The notes below the pieces were generated by a model. The model was given only the letters and a program-made list of their open reading frames with translations, was not told where the DNA came from and did no database searches. Positions 45,254 to 52,255 of a stretch of DNA of 54,698 bases are shown piece after piece; the first letter of the stretch is position 1, and each line of letters begins with the position of its first letter. Source of the stretch: an uncultured Bacteroidota bacterium (lineage in GTDB: Bacteria; Bacteroidota; Bacteroidia; Flavobacteriales; Flavobacteriaceae). Location: assembly GCA_902509675.1 (NCBI GenBank), contig CABWYN010000005.1, positions 1-54,698 on the forward strand, written 5' to 3'. A program made the translations under genes and the position numbers.

Positions 45254-45256
45254 TAA

Positions 45257-45394
45257 CTATATACTTCTAAATCTCCTTGCGCCAGCCCAAGCAACTTTTT
45301 TAGATCTTCCTAAAAATGACTTGGCTTCTATTCTGTCATTAAATTCGTTTCTAGCTGAATTTAACTGAGGATTTCCGTTATCTTGATTTTTCAT
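45257..45394 (-). CDS. Small soluble protein of unknown function
   Basis: 45-residue ORF, MKNQDNGNPQLNSARNEFND then RIEAKSFLGRSKKVAWAGAR and RFRSI. Ends 4 bp from a shared terminator, which supports it being real. Basic C-terminus; no family recognised. Confidence 0.55.
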   Translation of the reverse strand: MKNQDNGNPQLNSARNEFNDRIEAKSFLGRSKKVAWAGARRFRSI

Positions 45395-45533
45395 TGCATT
45401 ATTTTATAAAAAAATTCGGCCGCAAAAATACTTATAAATTTGAATTTATATAATTTTTTAAATAAAAATTTTTGTAAAATTTTAAATACGTAAAAATATA
45501 AATTCTGTATCTTGATATTTCAACAAATAAAGT

Positions 45534-46460
45534 GTGAAAAAGCTAATTATCTTACTGTTCTTTCCGTATTTAATTATTGCTCAAAATTTCAAAATTGAAC
45601 ATAAAGTAAATGACGATAAGACAGTAGATTTTTCGTATAAAAATCTGAGTCCAAATAGCATTACAGTAGTTGTTAATTTTAGTTTTTTAGAAAATACATT
45701 AAGTCCTAGTAGAGTTGTAGAAAAAGTTTCAAAACCTGAGGGTAGACTATTCACTCTCAAACCAATGAATACTGAACAAAATATAGGCTTTAATTATTCT
45801 TACTTATTTTTTAATTACAAAATAAATCCTAAGATTGATAATAAATTTGTTTACATATTGCCTTACGAAAAAGAATCTGTAATGTATGTTGAAGAACTAT
45901 CATACTTAGGCTCTACCTATTCAGAAAAAGAAGAGCCAAAAGGCTGGAAATCATACTCTTTTTCAAGTGACGAAGTTCAAAAAATATTTTCTGTAAGAAA
46001 AGGGGTTGTAATTGATGTGGTTCGAGACTATGATGTTGATACTACTAAAACTTTTACATATTATAATAAAATGAACTCTGTAAAAATTGAACATAGCGAT
46101 GGAACAATAGCTTTGTATTCAGGATTTAATAAAAATGAAATCTATGTAAACAAAGGAGATATGGTGTACCCAAAATATAATGCTCTTGGCCAAACCGTTA
46201 TATATGATAATAGGAAAAAACACAGAATTAATTTTTCTCTTTATTATTATTCAACTAAAAATGGATTAAAATTGTCTAGCCTTTTTAAAAATGATCAAGT
46301 TGAAAATATTTATATAACTCCGACTTTTTTTCAAAATAATGAACCTGTAGAGTTGAAAAAAGATTTTTTTTATGAATCTGATTATAATGATAAAATACTT
46401 TTTCAGAACTTGAGTAAAAGACAAATAAAAAAATATAAAAAAGGCAACTTAATATTATAA
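45534..46460 (+). CDS. Exported protein with degenerate M23 peptidase (LytM-like) domain
   Basis: GTG start; signal VKKLIILLFFPYLIIAQ. An N-terminal beta domain of about 130 residues precedes an M23-like core: FSVRKGVVIDVVRDYDVD, VKIEHSDGTIALYSGFNKN and VYPKYNALGQTVI. The strand order of M23 is kept, but the zinc ligands are not: no HxxxD and no HxH is seen. It is therefore probably a non-catalytic LytM-like protein. The first 13 bases after the G of GTG (TGAAAAAGCTAAT) match the signal repeat of the downstream array. Confidence 0.72.
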   Translation: MKKLIILLFFPYLIIAQNFKIEHKVNDDKTVDFSYKNLSPNSITVVVNFSFLENTLSPSRVVEKVSKPEGRLFTLKPMNTEQNIGFNYSYLFFNYKINPKIDNKFVYILPYEKESVMYVEELSYLGSTYSEKEEPKGWKSYSFSSDEVQKIFSVRKGVVIDVVRDYDVDTTKTFTYYNKMNSVKIEHSDGTIALYSGFNKNEIYVNKGDMVYPKYNALGQTVIYDNRKKHRINFSLYYYSTKNGLKLSSLFKNDQVENIYITPTFFQNNEPVELKKDFFYESDYNDKILFQNLSKRQIKKYKKGNLIL

Positions 46461-46472
46461 TCAACATGTAAT

Positions 46473-46643
46473 ATGAAAAAACTTTTTCTAATTTTAGTAA
46501 TTATAATAGCTTCTTTAAATTTCTTATACACTTTTGGTTATCAAGGTGGGCCGATGAGTCAATTCGAGTTTCTGACCCGAATACTTGGGAGTGTGGTTTT
46601 TTGCCTAGGAGCTCTGTTACTATTAATTAAGAAACTTAAATGA
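46473..46643 (+). CDS. Small two-TM protein
   Basis: 56 residues: MKKLFLILVIIIASLNFLYT, FGYQGGPMSQFEFLTR and a second TM helix ILGSVVFCLGALLLLIKKLK. 12 bp after the M23-like gene. Same style as the microproteins of the downstream array. Confidence 0.65.
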   Translation: MKKLFLILVIIIASLNFLYTFGYQGGPMSQFEFLTRILGSVVFCLGALLLLIKKLK

Positions 46644-46687
46644 AGCTTAATGAGTGTAAACGAGCTTCAAACTTTTAGATATTAAAA

Positions 46688-47896
46688 TCATTCACATTGG
46701 TTGTTAAAAAAACTTAAAGATCCATAATTGTAATCACTGTAAAAACTATGCTCAGCATTTGAAGCTCTAATTTGAGAAACCATTCCTGTTATACCTTGAC
46801 TAACAAAATTGACAATTGTTGGATAATCATCTGGATTAGCAAAAACATTAGCTTGAATAATACTTGAATTTAAAGCATATCCATCAGAGTTTATTTGATT
46901 GTTAGTTAGTAATTCATTATGTATAGCAATAGAGTTGGCAACTGAAATTCCAGGAACTCTTGCAAATCTCTCAGGATATATAGGTTGGCGGTCGTTTTCA
47001 TAAAGATCATTGCAAATTCCTCTTGATTCTAATTCAGCAATATTAGCCATCGCTTGATCGAGCCCAAGTGGATAGTTATAAGAAGAATTGTCATCATACC
47101 TTGCCAGTCTATACGCAAATGGACTAAGTCTTGAATCAAAGCCTGTGTTTTGTGCTCTTGAGCAATAACCCACACCCGTCAAGTTCCATATAGCTGAAAA
47201 AGCGGCAGAAAAGTTTGAGCCAGCACTCATGCCAATTGAAAACCTAGGTGTATTATAAGTCATCCAACCTCTACTAATAAATTCATCGGTTATTATTTTT
47301 ATATTTCTATAATCGATGTTATTAACAGTATCTATTGGGTGTGTCATAAATCGTCTTTCACCATCACCATCTATATCTTGATCTAAGGTAATTTCTTCTC
47401 CCTCAGTAGAAACAATAGCATATCCAGCCGCAATAGCTGCATTAGTAAAGCTCCTCATTTCAACCCCACGTATAAAGCCTCCTGCATCTCCACCTGTGCC
47501 ATGGAAGAGATATATAACACCTATCGGATTTGTTGGAAAAAAATAGTAAACATTTTTAGGGTTGTTAAATCCCTCAATAACTTCATAAGTAATAGCATAT
47601 GTCGGCATATCATCAACTACTGCTGTGACAGAAATATTTTGATTGGGCATTATCATAGTGGTGTGCCACTCCTTAGGTCTATCTAGAAACGAAATATCAC
47701 CCGTCCATTCACCAAATGTCTGCGTGCTATCATAGGCAACACTCCATAAATGCACAGTCTTGCCAACCTGAAAAGTTCCTGAGCCATAACCATTATTTAC
47801 GGTCAGATTAAATGTTTGGGTTGGAGTTACAATATTATCCTTACTACAACTTGCTAAATACAGAATAACAAATAATAGAAAACACATGTATCTCAT
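46688..47896 (-). CDS. Alpha/beta-hydrolase lipoprotein (esterase/depolymerase-like)
   Basis: Lipobox LYLASC-SKDN; an N-terminal InlB-B/Listeria-Bacteroides-repeat-like domain (FNLTVNNGYGSGTFQVG, FGEWTGDISFL); then an alpha/beta-hydrolase fold from about residue 120 with oxyanion region YLFHGTGGDAGG, nucleophile elbow FSIGMSAGSNFSA, and a candidate C-terminal His in NAEHSFYSDYN. Resembles secreted PHB depolymerase/feruloyl-esterase-type hydrolases. Surface-located; substrate unknown. Confidence 0.85.
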   Translation of the reverse strand: MRYMCFLLFVILYLASCSKDNIVTPTQTFNLTVNNGYGSGTFQVGKTVHLWSVAYDSTQTFGEWTGDISFLDRPKEWHTTMIMPNQNISVTAVVDDMPTYAITYEVIEGFNNPKNVYYFFPTNPIGVIYLFHGTGGDAGGFIRGVEMRSFTNAAIAAGYAIVSTEGEEITLDQDIDGDGERRFMTHPIDTVNNIDYRNIKIITDEFISRGWMTYNTPRFSIGMSAGSNFSAAFSAIWNLTGVGYCSRAQNTGFDSRLSPFAYRLARYDDNSSYNYPLGLDQAMANIAELESRGICNDLYENDRQPIYPERFARVPGISVANSIAIHNELLTNNQINSDGYALNSSIIQANVFANPDDYPTIVNFVSQGITGMVSQIRASNAEHSFYSDYNYGSLSFFNNQCE

Positions 47897-47922
47897 ATTT
47901 TTAAAGGTTTCTAATTAGACAT

Positions 47923-47930
47923 CAAAAATA
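47923..47930 (-). promoter_or_regulatory. Bacteroidota -7 box (TATTTTTG) of the hydrolase gene
   Basis: TAnnTTTG match on the minus strand, 27 bp upstream of the start codon at 47896. Confidence 0.4.
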
Positions 47931-48020
47931 TTTAAAGCTTTAATTTATTTAATAATTCTAAAGTTTGCAAAAATTTACTTTTATTAAGGATTAGTCTGAC
48001 AATGATTCAGTAGTTAACCA

Positions 48021-48047
48021 TAAACAACTTTTTTTACTAACTTGTAA
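48021..48047 (+). repeat. Type A array repeat, copy 1
   Basis: Reads TAAACAACTTTTTTTACTAA then CTTGTAA; consensus core AACTTTTTCACTAACTTGTA. 41 bp before the first small gene of the array (48089). Contains a direct repeat AACTT-N-AACTT. Confidence 0.7.
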
Positions 48048-48088
48048 AAATTATGATTTGCTAACCCCTAAACAACCACCAAACTTAT

Positions 48089-48217
48089 ATGGCAACAAAA
48101 AATAAAGATTTAATAAATAATATATCTCAAACAATTTCCAAAGAATTAAAAAAAGCTAACGGAGGCAACAAGAAACTTATTGACACATTACAAAAGATTT
48201 TAGATAAGCTTTCATAA
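48089..48217 (+). CDS. Small helical protein at head of array
   Basis: 42 residues: MATKNKDLINNISQTISKEL, KKANGGNKKLIDTLQKIL and DKLS. Two amphipathic helices, no signal. Its TAA is followed directly by the ATG of the next gene, so they are coupled. No family recognised. Confidence 0.65.
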   Translation: MATKNKDLINNISQTISKELKKANGGNKKLIDTLQKILDKLS

Positions 48218-48559
48218 ATGAAAAAGCTAATACTATTACTGTTTATTCCACTTGTATTTAGCTGTAGTGATAATTCAAATGAAATTAGTGTGCCTGAAAA
48301 TTCAATTTGCATTGAATTAAGAATTGGTGAATATTATGCTGAAGATGGATCAAACAAAATTATTCTTCCAAACGAAATTGATGGCAGATTTAATTGGGGA
48401 CAAGAACAAGATGGAGAAATTGTAATGTATGGATTTATAACTCAAAACAATTGTGAATTAGATTTTACAGATACTTGGGGTAATTGGATTTTAACATTAA
48501 CGGATAATGGGAATATATTGTCAGAGGACGGAAGTAAAATATATTATTATATTGATTAG
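48218..48559 (+). CDS. Lipoprotein with array-type signal peptide
   Basis: Starts with the repeated signal (MKKLILLLFIPLVFSC-SDNS); the first 38 nt match the array consensus with one change. Mature part of 97 residues is Asp/Glu/Asn-rich (GEYYAEDGSNKIILPNEIDG; DTWGNWILTLTDNGN), resembling lipocalin-like lipoproteins. No firm family. Confidence 0.75.
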   Translation: MKKLILLLFIPLVFSCSDNSNEISVPENSICIELRIGEYYAEDGSNKIILPNEIDGRFNWGQEQDGEIVMYGFITQNNCELDFTDTWGNWILTLTDNGNILSEDGSKIYYYID

Positions 48560-48583
48560 ATAAATTAAACCAACAAACAATAT

Positions 48584-49027
48584 TTAAATCCATCTTCTTG
48601 TTTTAGCCTTGTATAGCGAATATTCTTTACCAAATTTTTCTGTAAGGAAAATCTCTTCTCTTTTTATTTGAAATCTATTTATCCAAAAATAAAAAAGGAA
48701 GGGTGTTGAGATTGAAAAAATATTCAAATAGAATATTGATGTTGATATAACGATCATCAACAAACCTAAATACATTGGGTTTCTTGAATATTTATAGATC
48801 CCAGAGGTTATAAGTTTGTTAACTTTTTTAAACTTTATTGGATCAATTGTAGTTTTTGATTTTATAAACTTAAAAATTGGATTAATTAAAATAAGTATCC
48901 CAATTAAAAGAATAAGAATAGATATTAAATCTTGATTTGGTAAATGAAATAAATCAATTTTTTTAGATGAAAAATAATTAGAACTAACTAAAATCAGAAC
49001 TAATATTGGGGGTGGTATTTTTAACAT
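48584..49027 (-). CDS. Isoprenylcysteine carboxyl methyltransferase-like membrane protein
   Basis: 147 residues with about four to five TM helices and the family motif GIYKYSRNPMYLGLLMIVIS followed by FGKEYSLYKAKTRRWI. This is the ICMT/phospholipid N-methyltransferase-like family; the C-terminal E-x-x-L...Y-x-x-Y/F region binds SAM. Minus strand within a mainly plus-strand array. Substrate unknown. Confidence 0.88.
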   Translation of the reverse strand: MLKIPPPILVLILVSSNYFSSKKIDLFHLPNQDLISILILLIGILILINPIFKFIKSKTTIDPIKFKKVNKLITSGIYKYSRNPMYLGLLMIVISTSIFYLNIFSISTPFLFYFWINRFQIKREEIFLTEKFGKEYSLYKAKTRRWI

Positions 49028-49053
49028 TTTTTAAATATTACTATAAAGAATAA

Positions 49054-49070
49054 GATATGCCTATGATTTA
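49054..49070 (-). repeat. Type C repeat, copy 1
   Basis: TAAATCATAGGCATATC on the minus strand, overlapping the stop of the 49061 gene. Copy 2 at 49321 differs at one base. Confidence 0.5.
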
Positions 49071-49252
49071 GGTTTTTTCGTACCAAAAAATGGTAGAATA
49101 ACAAACAAGAATATCATAATACAAATAAGCCCAATAACATCTGTTACATCTCCATCTCCCTGAAATAATTTGAATATTTCATAAATTACACATACAATCA
49201 GCACAAATAATGTAATCCTACTTAAGGGTTTTACTATTTTTTTATAATCCAT
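49061..49252 (-). CDS. Small two-TM protein
   Basis: 63 residues: MDYKKIVKPLSRITLFVLIV, CVIYEIFKLFQGDG and VIGLICIMIFLFVILPFFGT ending KKPKS. No family recognised. Its 3' end carries the Type C repeat. Confidence 0.65.
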   Translation of the reverse strand: MDYKKIVKPLSRITLFVLIVCVIYEIFKLFQGDGDVTDVIGLICIMIFLFVILPFFGTKKPKS

Positions 49253-49320
49253 AATTCAAATATAAGTAAAGTAAGTTCAACCTGCTTAAGAGGCTTAGAA
49301 GCATAGGACTTGAATAGGAG

Positions 49321-49337
49321 GATATGCCTGTGATTTA
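49321..49337 (-). repeat. Type C repeat, copy 2
   Basis: TAAATCACAGGCATATC on the minus strand, starting at the stop codon of the 49335 gene. Confidence 0.5.
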
Positions 49338-49478
49338 GTTATTATCTAAAAACAAAGAGGCTAAAATCATTGATATAACAATCACGGAAATAATGCAAAT
49401 AATCAGTTTTGTTTTTCCTTTTTCTTTTCCTATTTTACTTAGATCTCCTGCATTTCCTTGTCCTTGTTCAAAATACAT
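49335..49478 (-). CDS. Small single-TM protein
   Basis: 47 residues: MYFEQGQGNAGDLSKIGKEK, then TM helix LIICIISVIVISMILASLF and DNN. Soluble N-terminal half. Third of three consecutive minus-strand genes in the array. Confidence 0.6.
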   Translation of the reverse strand: MYFEQGQGNAGDLSKIGKEKGKTKLIICIISVIVISMILASLFLDNN

Positions 49479-49543
49479 ATTATTGATTTTTAATCACAAT
49501 TTACGATATTTAAATAGTGTATAAAGCATTATACAATAAACCC

Positions 49544-49570
49544 TAAATAACTTTTTCACTAACTTGTAAG
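49544..49570 (+). repeat. Type A array repeat, copy 2
   Basis: TAAATAACTTTTTCACTAAC then TTGTAAG, 21 bp before the ATG at 49592. Confidence 0.7.
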
Positions 49571-49591
49571 AACTATCATTAAAAAAACATT

Positions 49592-49936
49592 ATGAAAAAC
49601 CTTTATATTTTATTATCATTTTTAATTTTATTTCAGAGTTGTTTTAGTTACAAATCCGTGAATTATGATACTATTTCAAATGATAATAAAAAACAAAAGA
49701 TTCAGATTGAAATGCTTGATAGAACAAAATTTGACGGTCAATTGGTTTCTGCAGATGATAAAACAATCACTTTAGAAAATAATGGAAACACACAAGCAAT
49801 ACTTAAGAAAGATATTTACGAAGTAAAAGTTGTAAAGTTTTCAACACTTAAAACGCTGATCAATGTAGCCAGAGGAGGTGCTTGGATAGCAGCAGCAGCA
49901 GGTATTATTGTTGTTGTGTCCCTAATAGGAGTATAA
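49592..49936 (+). CDS. Lipoprotein of the FSYKxVNY type, C-terminal TM (paralogue of 51123)
   Basis: Signal MKNLYILLSFLILFQSC differs from the array signal, but the mature part (FSYKSVNYDTISNDNKKQKI, KDIYEVKVVKFS) is clearly homologous to that of 51123-51428. The KFDGQLVSADDKTITLENNG part resembles an SH3-like/LSm-like small beta fold. It ends in a hydrophobic segment WIAAAAGIIVVVSLIGV. Function unknown. Confidence 0.75.
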   Translation: MKNLYILLSFLILFQSCFSYKSVNYDTISNDNKKQKIQIEMLDRTKFDGQLVSADDKTITLENNGNTQAILKKDIYEVKVVKFSTLKTLINVARGGAWIAAAAGIIVVVSLIGV

Positions 49937-49947
49937 AAACATTCGAC

Positions 49948-49967
49948 GTGAAAAAGCTAATACTATT
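49948..49967 (+). repeat. Type B signal repeat, truncated (20 nt)
   Basis: GTGAAAAAGCTAATACTATT, diverging after 20 nt. The linker before it is degenerate (ACATTCGAC). Confidence 0.6.
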
Positions 49968-50079
49968 GCATACGGATACATTTAAAGATTCTATAGTTAG
50001 TGATAACTTATTTATTGTAACCTTGATAGTACTTGTGTTTTGTTTAATATTCTTATTGTATAGGTTTATAAAAAAATGA
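49948..50079 (+). CDS. Small single-TM protein starting with array repeat
   Basis: GTG start inside the repeat (GTGAAAAAGCTAATACTATT): the first residues are MKKLILL, then a non-signal sequence HTDTFKDSIVSDN, then TM helix LFIVTLIVLVFCLIFLLYRF. 43 residues. The GTG start is favoured over an upstream in-frame ATG (49882) that lies within the preceding gene. Overlaps the next gene by ATGA. Confidence 0.6.
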   Translation: MKKLILLHTDTFKDSIVSDNLFIVTLIVLVFCLIFLLYRFIKK

Positions 50080-50228
50080 AAAAGCTATCTAAAATTGCAT
50101 TATTTGGAATACTTGTTCAATGTGCAGGGCTGATATATGGGATTGTAAATAAAGCAGAGGACATAATTATAATGTGTCTAATTTTTATGTTTGTATCCTG
50201 CTTACCGTTATTTGATAAGAAAAAATGA
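50076..50228 (+). CDS. Small two-TM protein
   Basis: 50 residues: MKKLSKIALFGILVQCAGLI, YGIVNKAEDIIIMCLIFMFV and SCLPLFDKKK. Only ATGAAAAAGCTA of the repeat is kept. ATGA overlaps at both ends couple it to its neighbours. Confidence 0.62.
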   Translation: MKKLSKIALFGILVQCAGLIYGIVNKAEDIIIMCLIFMFVSCLPLFDKKK

Positions 50229-50262
50229 AAAAGCTAATACTATTACTATTTATTCCACTTGT
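50225..50262 (+). repeat. Type B signal repeat, full 38 nt
   Basis: Starts ATGAAAAAGCTAATACTATT and ends TATTCCACTTGT; identical to the copies at 51123, 52218 and 53635. Confidence 0.9.
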
Positions 50263-51109
50263 TTCATTTAGTCAAATAAATGACCAATCAAAATTAAATT
50301 TAGAAAATATGGTTAAGTTCTCTGATGTTGAAAGTGCTCCATTTTATATTGACTGGTGTGCATCAAATCTTGCTGAAGATGGAATTCGAGAATGTACAGA
50401 CTCAGGTATAAAGTTATTTGCAAAACGAAATTTTGATACTCAATTAGCCAATGAATTAAAGCTTTCAGGATTCCAAAGAATAACTAGCGCTTTTGTAATA
50501 AATAAAAACGGAGATGTAGTTGATATTAGAGTTAGAGCTCCTCATCCTCAACTTGAAGATGAAGCCGTTAGAGTAATTAACCTACTTCCAAAAATGGAGC
50601 CGGGAAGACAAAATGGCGAGGCTGTTTCAGTTTCCTATTTGTTACCAATAATTTTTAAAGTACAAAGCGATTCGTTTAATCCAATTTTAAATGTTGTTGA
50701 CGTTGATGGTGATAATGTAGAAGTCTCTTTTTCATCTGTTGAAAATACACCAATTTACCCTGGTTGTGAAAAAGGAAATAATGAGAAGAGAAGAAGGTGT
50801 ATGTCTGAAAAGATTGCAAAATTCGTTCGTAAAAAATTCAACACTAAATTAGCTGAAGGCATTGGTCTTTCAGGAAGACAAAGAATTAGCGTTATTTTTA
50901 AAATTGATAAATTAGGAGATGTCGTTGGTGTTAGGGCAAGAGCTCCTCATCCTCAACTTGAAAATGAAGCGATAAGAGTAATTAATTTACTTCCAAAAAT
51001 GAAGCCTGGAATGCAACTTGGAAAAGCTGTTGTTGTTCCATATTCATTACCGATAAATTTTGAAGTTAAAGAAGAGGTGTATAAGATTGAGTATTTCAAC
51101 CCTGACTAA
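50225..51109 (+). CDS. Exported protein with two TonB C-terminal-like domains
   Basis: Full array signal (MKKLILLLFIPLVSFSQ) followed by two homologous halves. Each has a Cys-pair helix region (CASNLAEDGIRECTD; CEKGNNEKRRRCMSEKIAKF) and a TonB-C-like domain (FVINKNGDVVDIRVRAPHPQ; FKIDKLGDVVGVRARAPHPQ) ending NLLPKMEPG or NLLPKMKPG. There is no N-terminal TM anchor or Pro-rich linker, so it is not a working energy transducer but a soluble periplasmic TonB-C protein. Internal duplication is evident. 294 residues. Confidence 0.85.
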   Translation: MKKLILLLFIPLVSFSQINDQSKLNLENMVKFSDVESAPFYIDWCASNLAEDGIRECTDSGIKLFAKRNFDTQLANELKLSGFQRITSAFVINKNGDVVDIRVRAPHPQLEDEAVRVINLLPKMEPGRQNGEAVSVSYLLPIIFKVQSDSFNPILNVVDVDGDNVEVSFSSVENTPIYPGCEKGNNEKRRRCMSEKIAKFVRKKFNTKLAEGIGLSGRQRISVIFKIDKLGDVVGVRARAPHPQLENEAIRVINLLPKMKPGMQLGKAVVVPYSLPINFEVKEEVYKIEYFNPD

Positions 51110-51160
51110 ACCAAGATACGATATGAAAAAGCTAATACTATTACTATTTATTCCACTTGT
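51107..51160 (+). repeat. Type B linker plus full signal repeat
   Basis: Stop codon TAA of the TonB-C gene, linker ACCAAGATACGAT (one change from consensus), then the 38-nt signal segment. Confidence 0.9.
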
Positions 51161-51428
51161 CTTTCAAGGGTGTTTTAGTTATAAAACTGTAAATTATAGT
51201 CAAATTTCAAATGATAAAAAACAAAAAATTATTGTTGAAACAATTTATAAAGAAAATATTAAAGGAAAGCTGATTTCTATAGATGAGAAACAAATAACCT
51301 TAAAAAAAAGTGGTGAGTTAAAAACGATTAATAAAGAAGATATTCGATTTCTTAGTGTAATGAAATTTTCAGTTTCTAAAACTGCCGAAGTAGTTGTTGG
51401 AGGATATGTAAACTCCAAAAAGAACTAA
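51123..51428 (+). CDS. Lipoprotein of the FSYKxVNY type with array signal peptide
   Basis: Start at 51123, where the repeat ATG lies; a longer frame upstream would overlap the TonB-C gene. MKKLILLLFIPLVFQGC-FSYKTVNY: lipobox at the exact end of the repeat. The mature part (ISNDKKQKIIVETIYKENIK, EDIRFLSVMKFS) is homologous to 49592-49936, but the C-terminal TM segment is missing (ends GGYVNSKKN). 101 residues. Confidence 0.78.
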   Translation: MKKLILLLFIPLVFQGCFSYKTVNYSQISNDKKQKIIVETIYKENIKGKLISIDEKQITLKKSGELKTINKEDIRFLSVMKFSVSKTAEVVVGGYVNSKKN

Positions 51429-51459
51429 ACCAACATACGATATCAAAAAGCTAATACTA
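51426..51459 (+). repeat. Type B linker plus vestigial signal repeat
   Basis: TAAACCAACATACGAT, then ATCAAAAAGCTAATACTA: the start codon is ATC and the repeat is out of frame with the next gene, so it is not translated as a signal. Confidence 0.8.
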
Positions 51460-51466
51460 AAGAAAA

Positions 51467-51856
51467 ATGGATAAACTTGAAAAACTTATATATTCTGTTA
51501 AATACTTGCCTCAAATATTATATTTTGGCTCAGCAGCCCTTCTAATTTTGGTCATATTTCTTGACATTAATCTTATTGAAATAATAATTCCTCTTTCCCT
51601 TTTCTTTATTTATATGACTTATTTAGCAATTAAAAATTATAAATCCGGTGGTGTAGACCCCGTAGAAAAATTTATTTATTCAAATAAATATCTACCTCCG
51701 CTTTTATATTTTGGATCTGCAGGAATTATTTTTTATGATATTTATTGTAATATATTTAACGGGGCATCATTTATTCCTGATCACCTTCAACTTCCTTTAT
51801 TTTTTTTCTTTTTATATATGACTCATTTAGCAATCAAAAACTACAAAAAGAAATAA
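51467..51856 (+). CDS. Membrane protein built from a tandem two-TM unit
   Basis: 129 residues with about four TM helices. The two halves align: LEKLIYSVKYLPQILYFGSA with VEKFIYSNKYLPPLLYFGSA, and YMTYLAIKNYK with YMTHLAIKNYK. It clearly arose by internal duplication. No family recognised. The ATG at 51467 lies 7 bp after the vestigial repeat. Confidence 0.75.
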   Translation: MDKLEKLIYSVKYLPQILYFGSAALLILVIFLDINLIEIIIPLSLFFIYMTYLAIKNYKSGGVDPVEKFIYSNKYLPPLLYFGSAGIIFYDIYCNIFNGASFIPDHLQLPLFFFFLYMTHLAIKNYKKK

Positions 51857-51879
51857 ATCAACATACGATATGAAAAAGC
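51854..51879 (+). repeat. Type B linker plus 10 nt of signal repeat
   Basis: TAAATCAACATACGAT followed by ATGAAAAAGC, then divergence. Confidence 0.75.
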
Positions 51880-52043
51880 CTCTTTATAAAATTGCATCTT
51901 TGATAACTATATTATTGATTAGTGAAAGGGCTCTTGATATTTTCTTTGATATCGGACCTTTTGCTCCAAAATCTGTTAAATTACTTTTTATTGTAATCGC
52001 ATTAATTTTATTTGGTATTCATTTTACAAAAACAAATAAATAA
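51870..52043 (+). CDS. Small two-TM protein
   Basis: 57 residues: MKKPLYKIASLITILLISER, ALDIFFDIGPFAPKSV and KLLFIVIALILFGIHF ending TKTNK. Start given by the Type B repeat. The MKKxxxKIA opening is like that of 50076, suggesting shared ancestry of the 5' part. Confidence 0.62.
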   Translation: MKKPLYKIASLITILLISERALDIFFDIGPFAPKSVKLLFIVIALILFGIHFTKTNK

Positions 52044-52048
52044 TTGAT

Positions 52049-52069
52049 ATGAAAAAGCTAATACTATGA
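52049..52069 (+). repeat. Type B signal repeat forming a 6-codon leader ORF
   Basis: ATGAAAAAGCTAATACTATG plus A: encodes MKKLIL and then TGA, which overlaps the ATG of the next gene (ATGA). Confidence 0.75.
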
Positions 52070-52221
52070 AAGAATCAAAAATATCTATAGGTGCAGGCAT
52101 AGGATTGCTTGCAGGAATTATAATTGGAAGTGCTACTGATAATATTGGTTTATGGATTGCGTTAGGCTTATGTTTTGGTGCAGGAATTGGAACTGTATTT
52201 GAAAAAAAAAATACTAAATGA
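52066..52221 (+). CDS. Glycine-zipper-like small membrane protein (copy 1)
   Basis: 51 residues: MKESKISIGAGIGLLAGIII, GSATDNIGLWIALGLCFGAG and IGTVFEKKNTK. Two Gly-rich TM segments with GxxxG spacing (GAGIGLLAG; GLCFGAGIG), like glycine-zipper proteins. Identical in sequence to 53483-53638. Coupled by ATGA overlaps to the leader ORF before and the MORN gene after. Confidence 0.72.
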   Translation: MKESKISIGAGIGLLAGIIIGSATDNIGLWIALGLCFGAGIGTVFEKKNTK

Positions 52222-52255
52222 AAAAGCTAATACTATTACTATTTATTCCACTTGT
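52218..52255 (+). repeat. Type B signal repeat, full 38 nt
   Basis: Identical to 50225-50262; joined to the upstream gene by ATGA rather than by the linker. Confidence 0.9.

Larger units (their letters stand above)
52063..52255 (+). repeat. 193-bp perfect duplication, copy 1
   Basis: Covers the 51-residue glycine-zipper ORF and the following 38-nt signal repeat; identical base for base to 53480-53672, including a run of ten As. Confidence 0.95.

Noticed and set aside
45534-46460. Active M23 endopeptidase
   Set aside because: The HxxxD and HxH zinc ligands are missing, so catalysis is unlikely.
51060-51122. Upstream extension of the 51123 lipoprotein
   Set aside because: It overlaps the TonB-C gene in another frame and would place the signal peptide internally.
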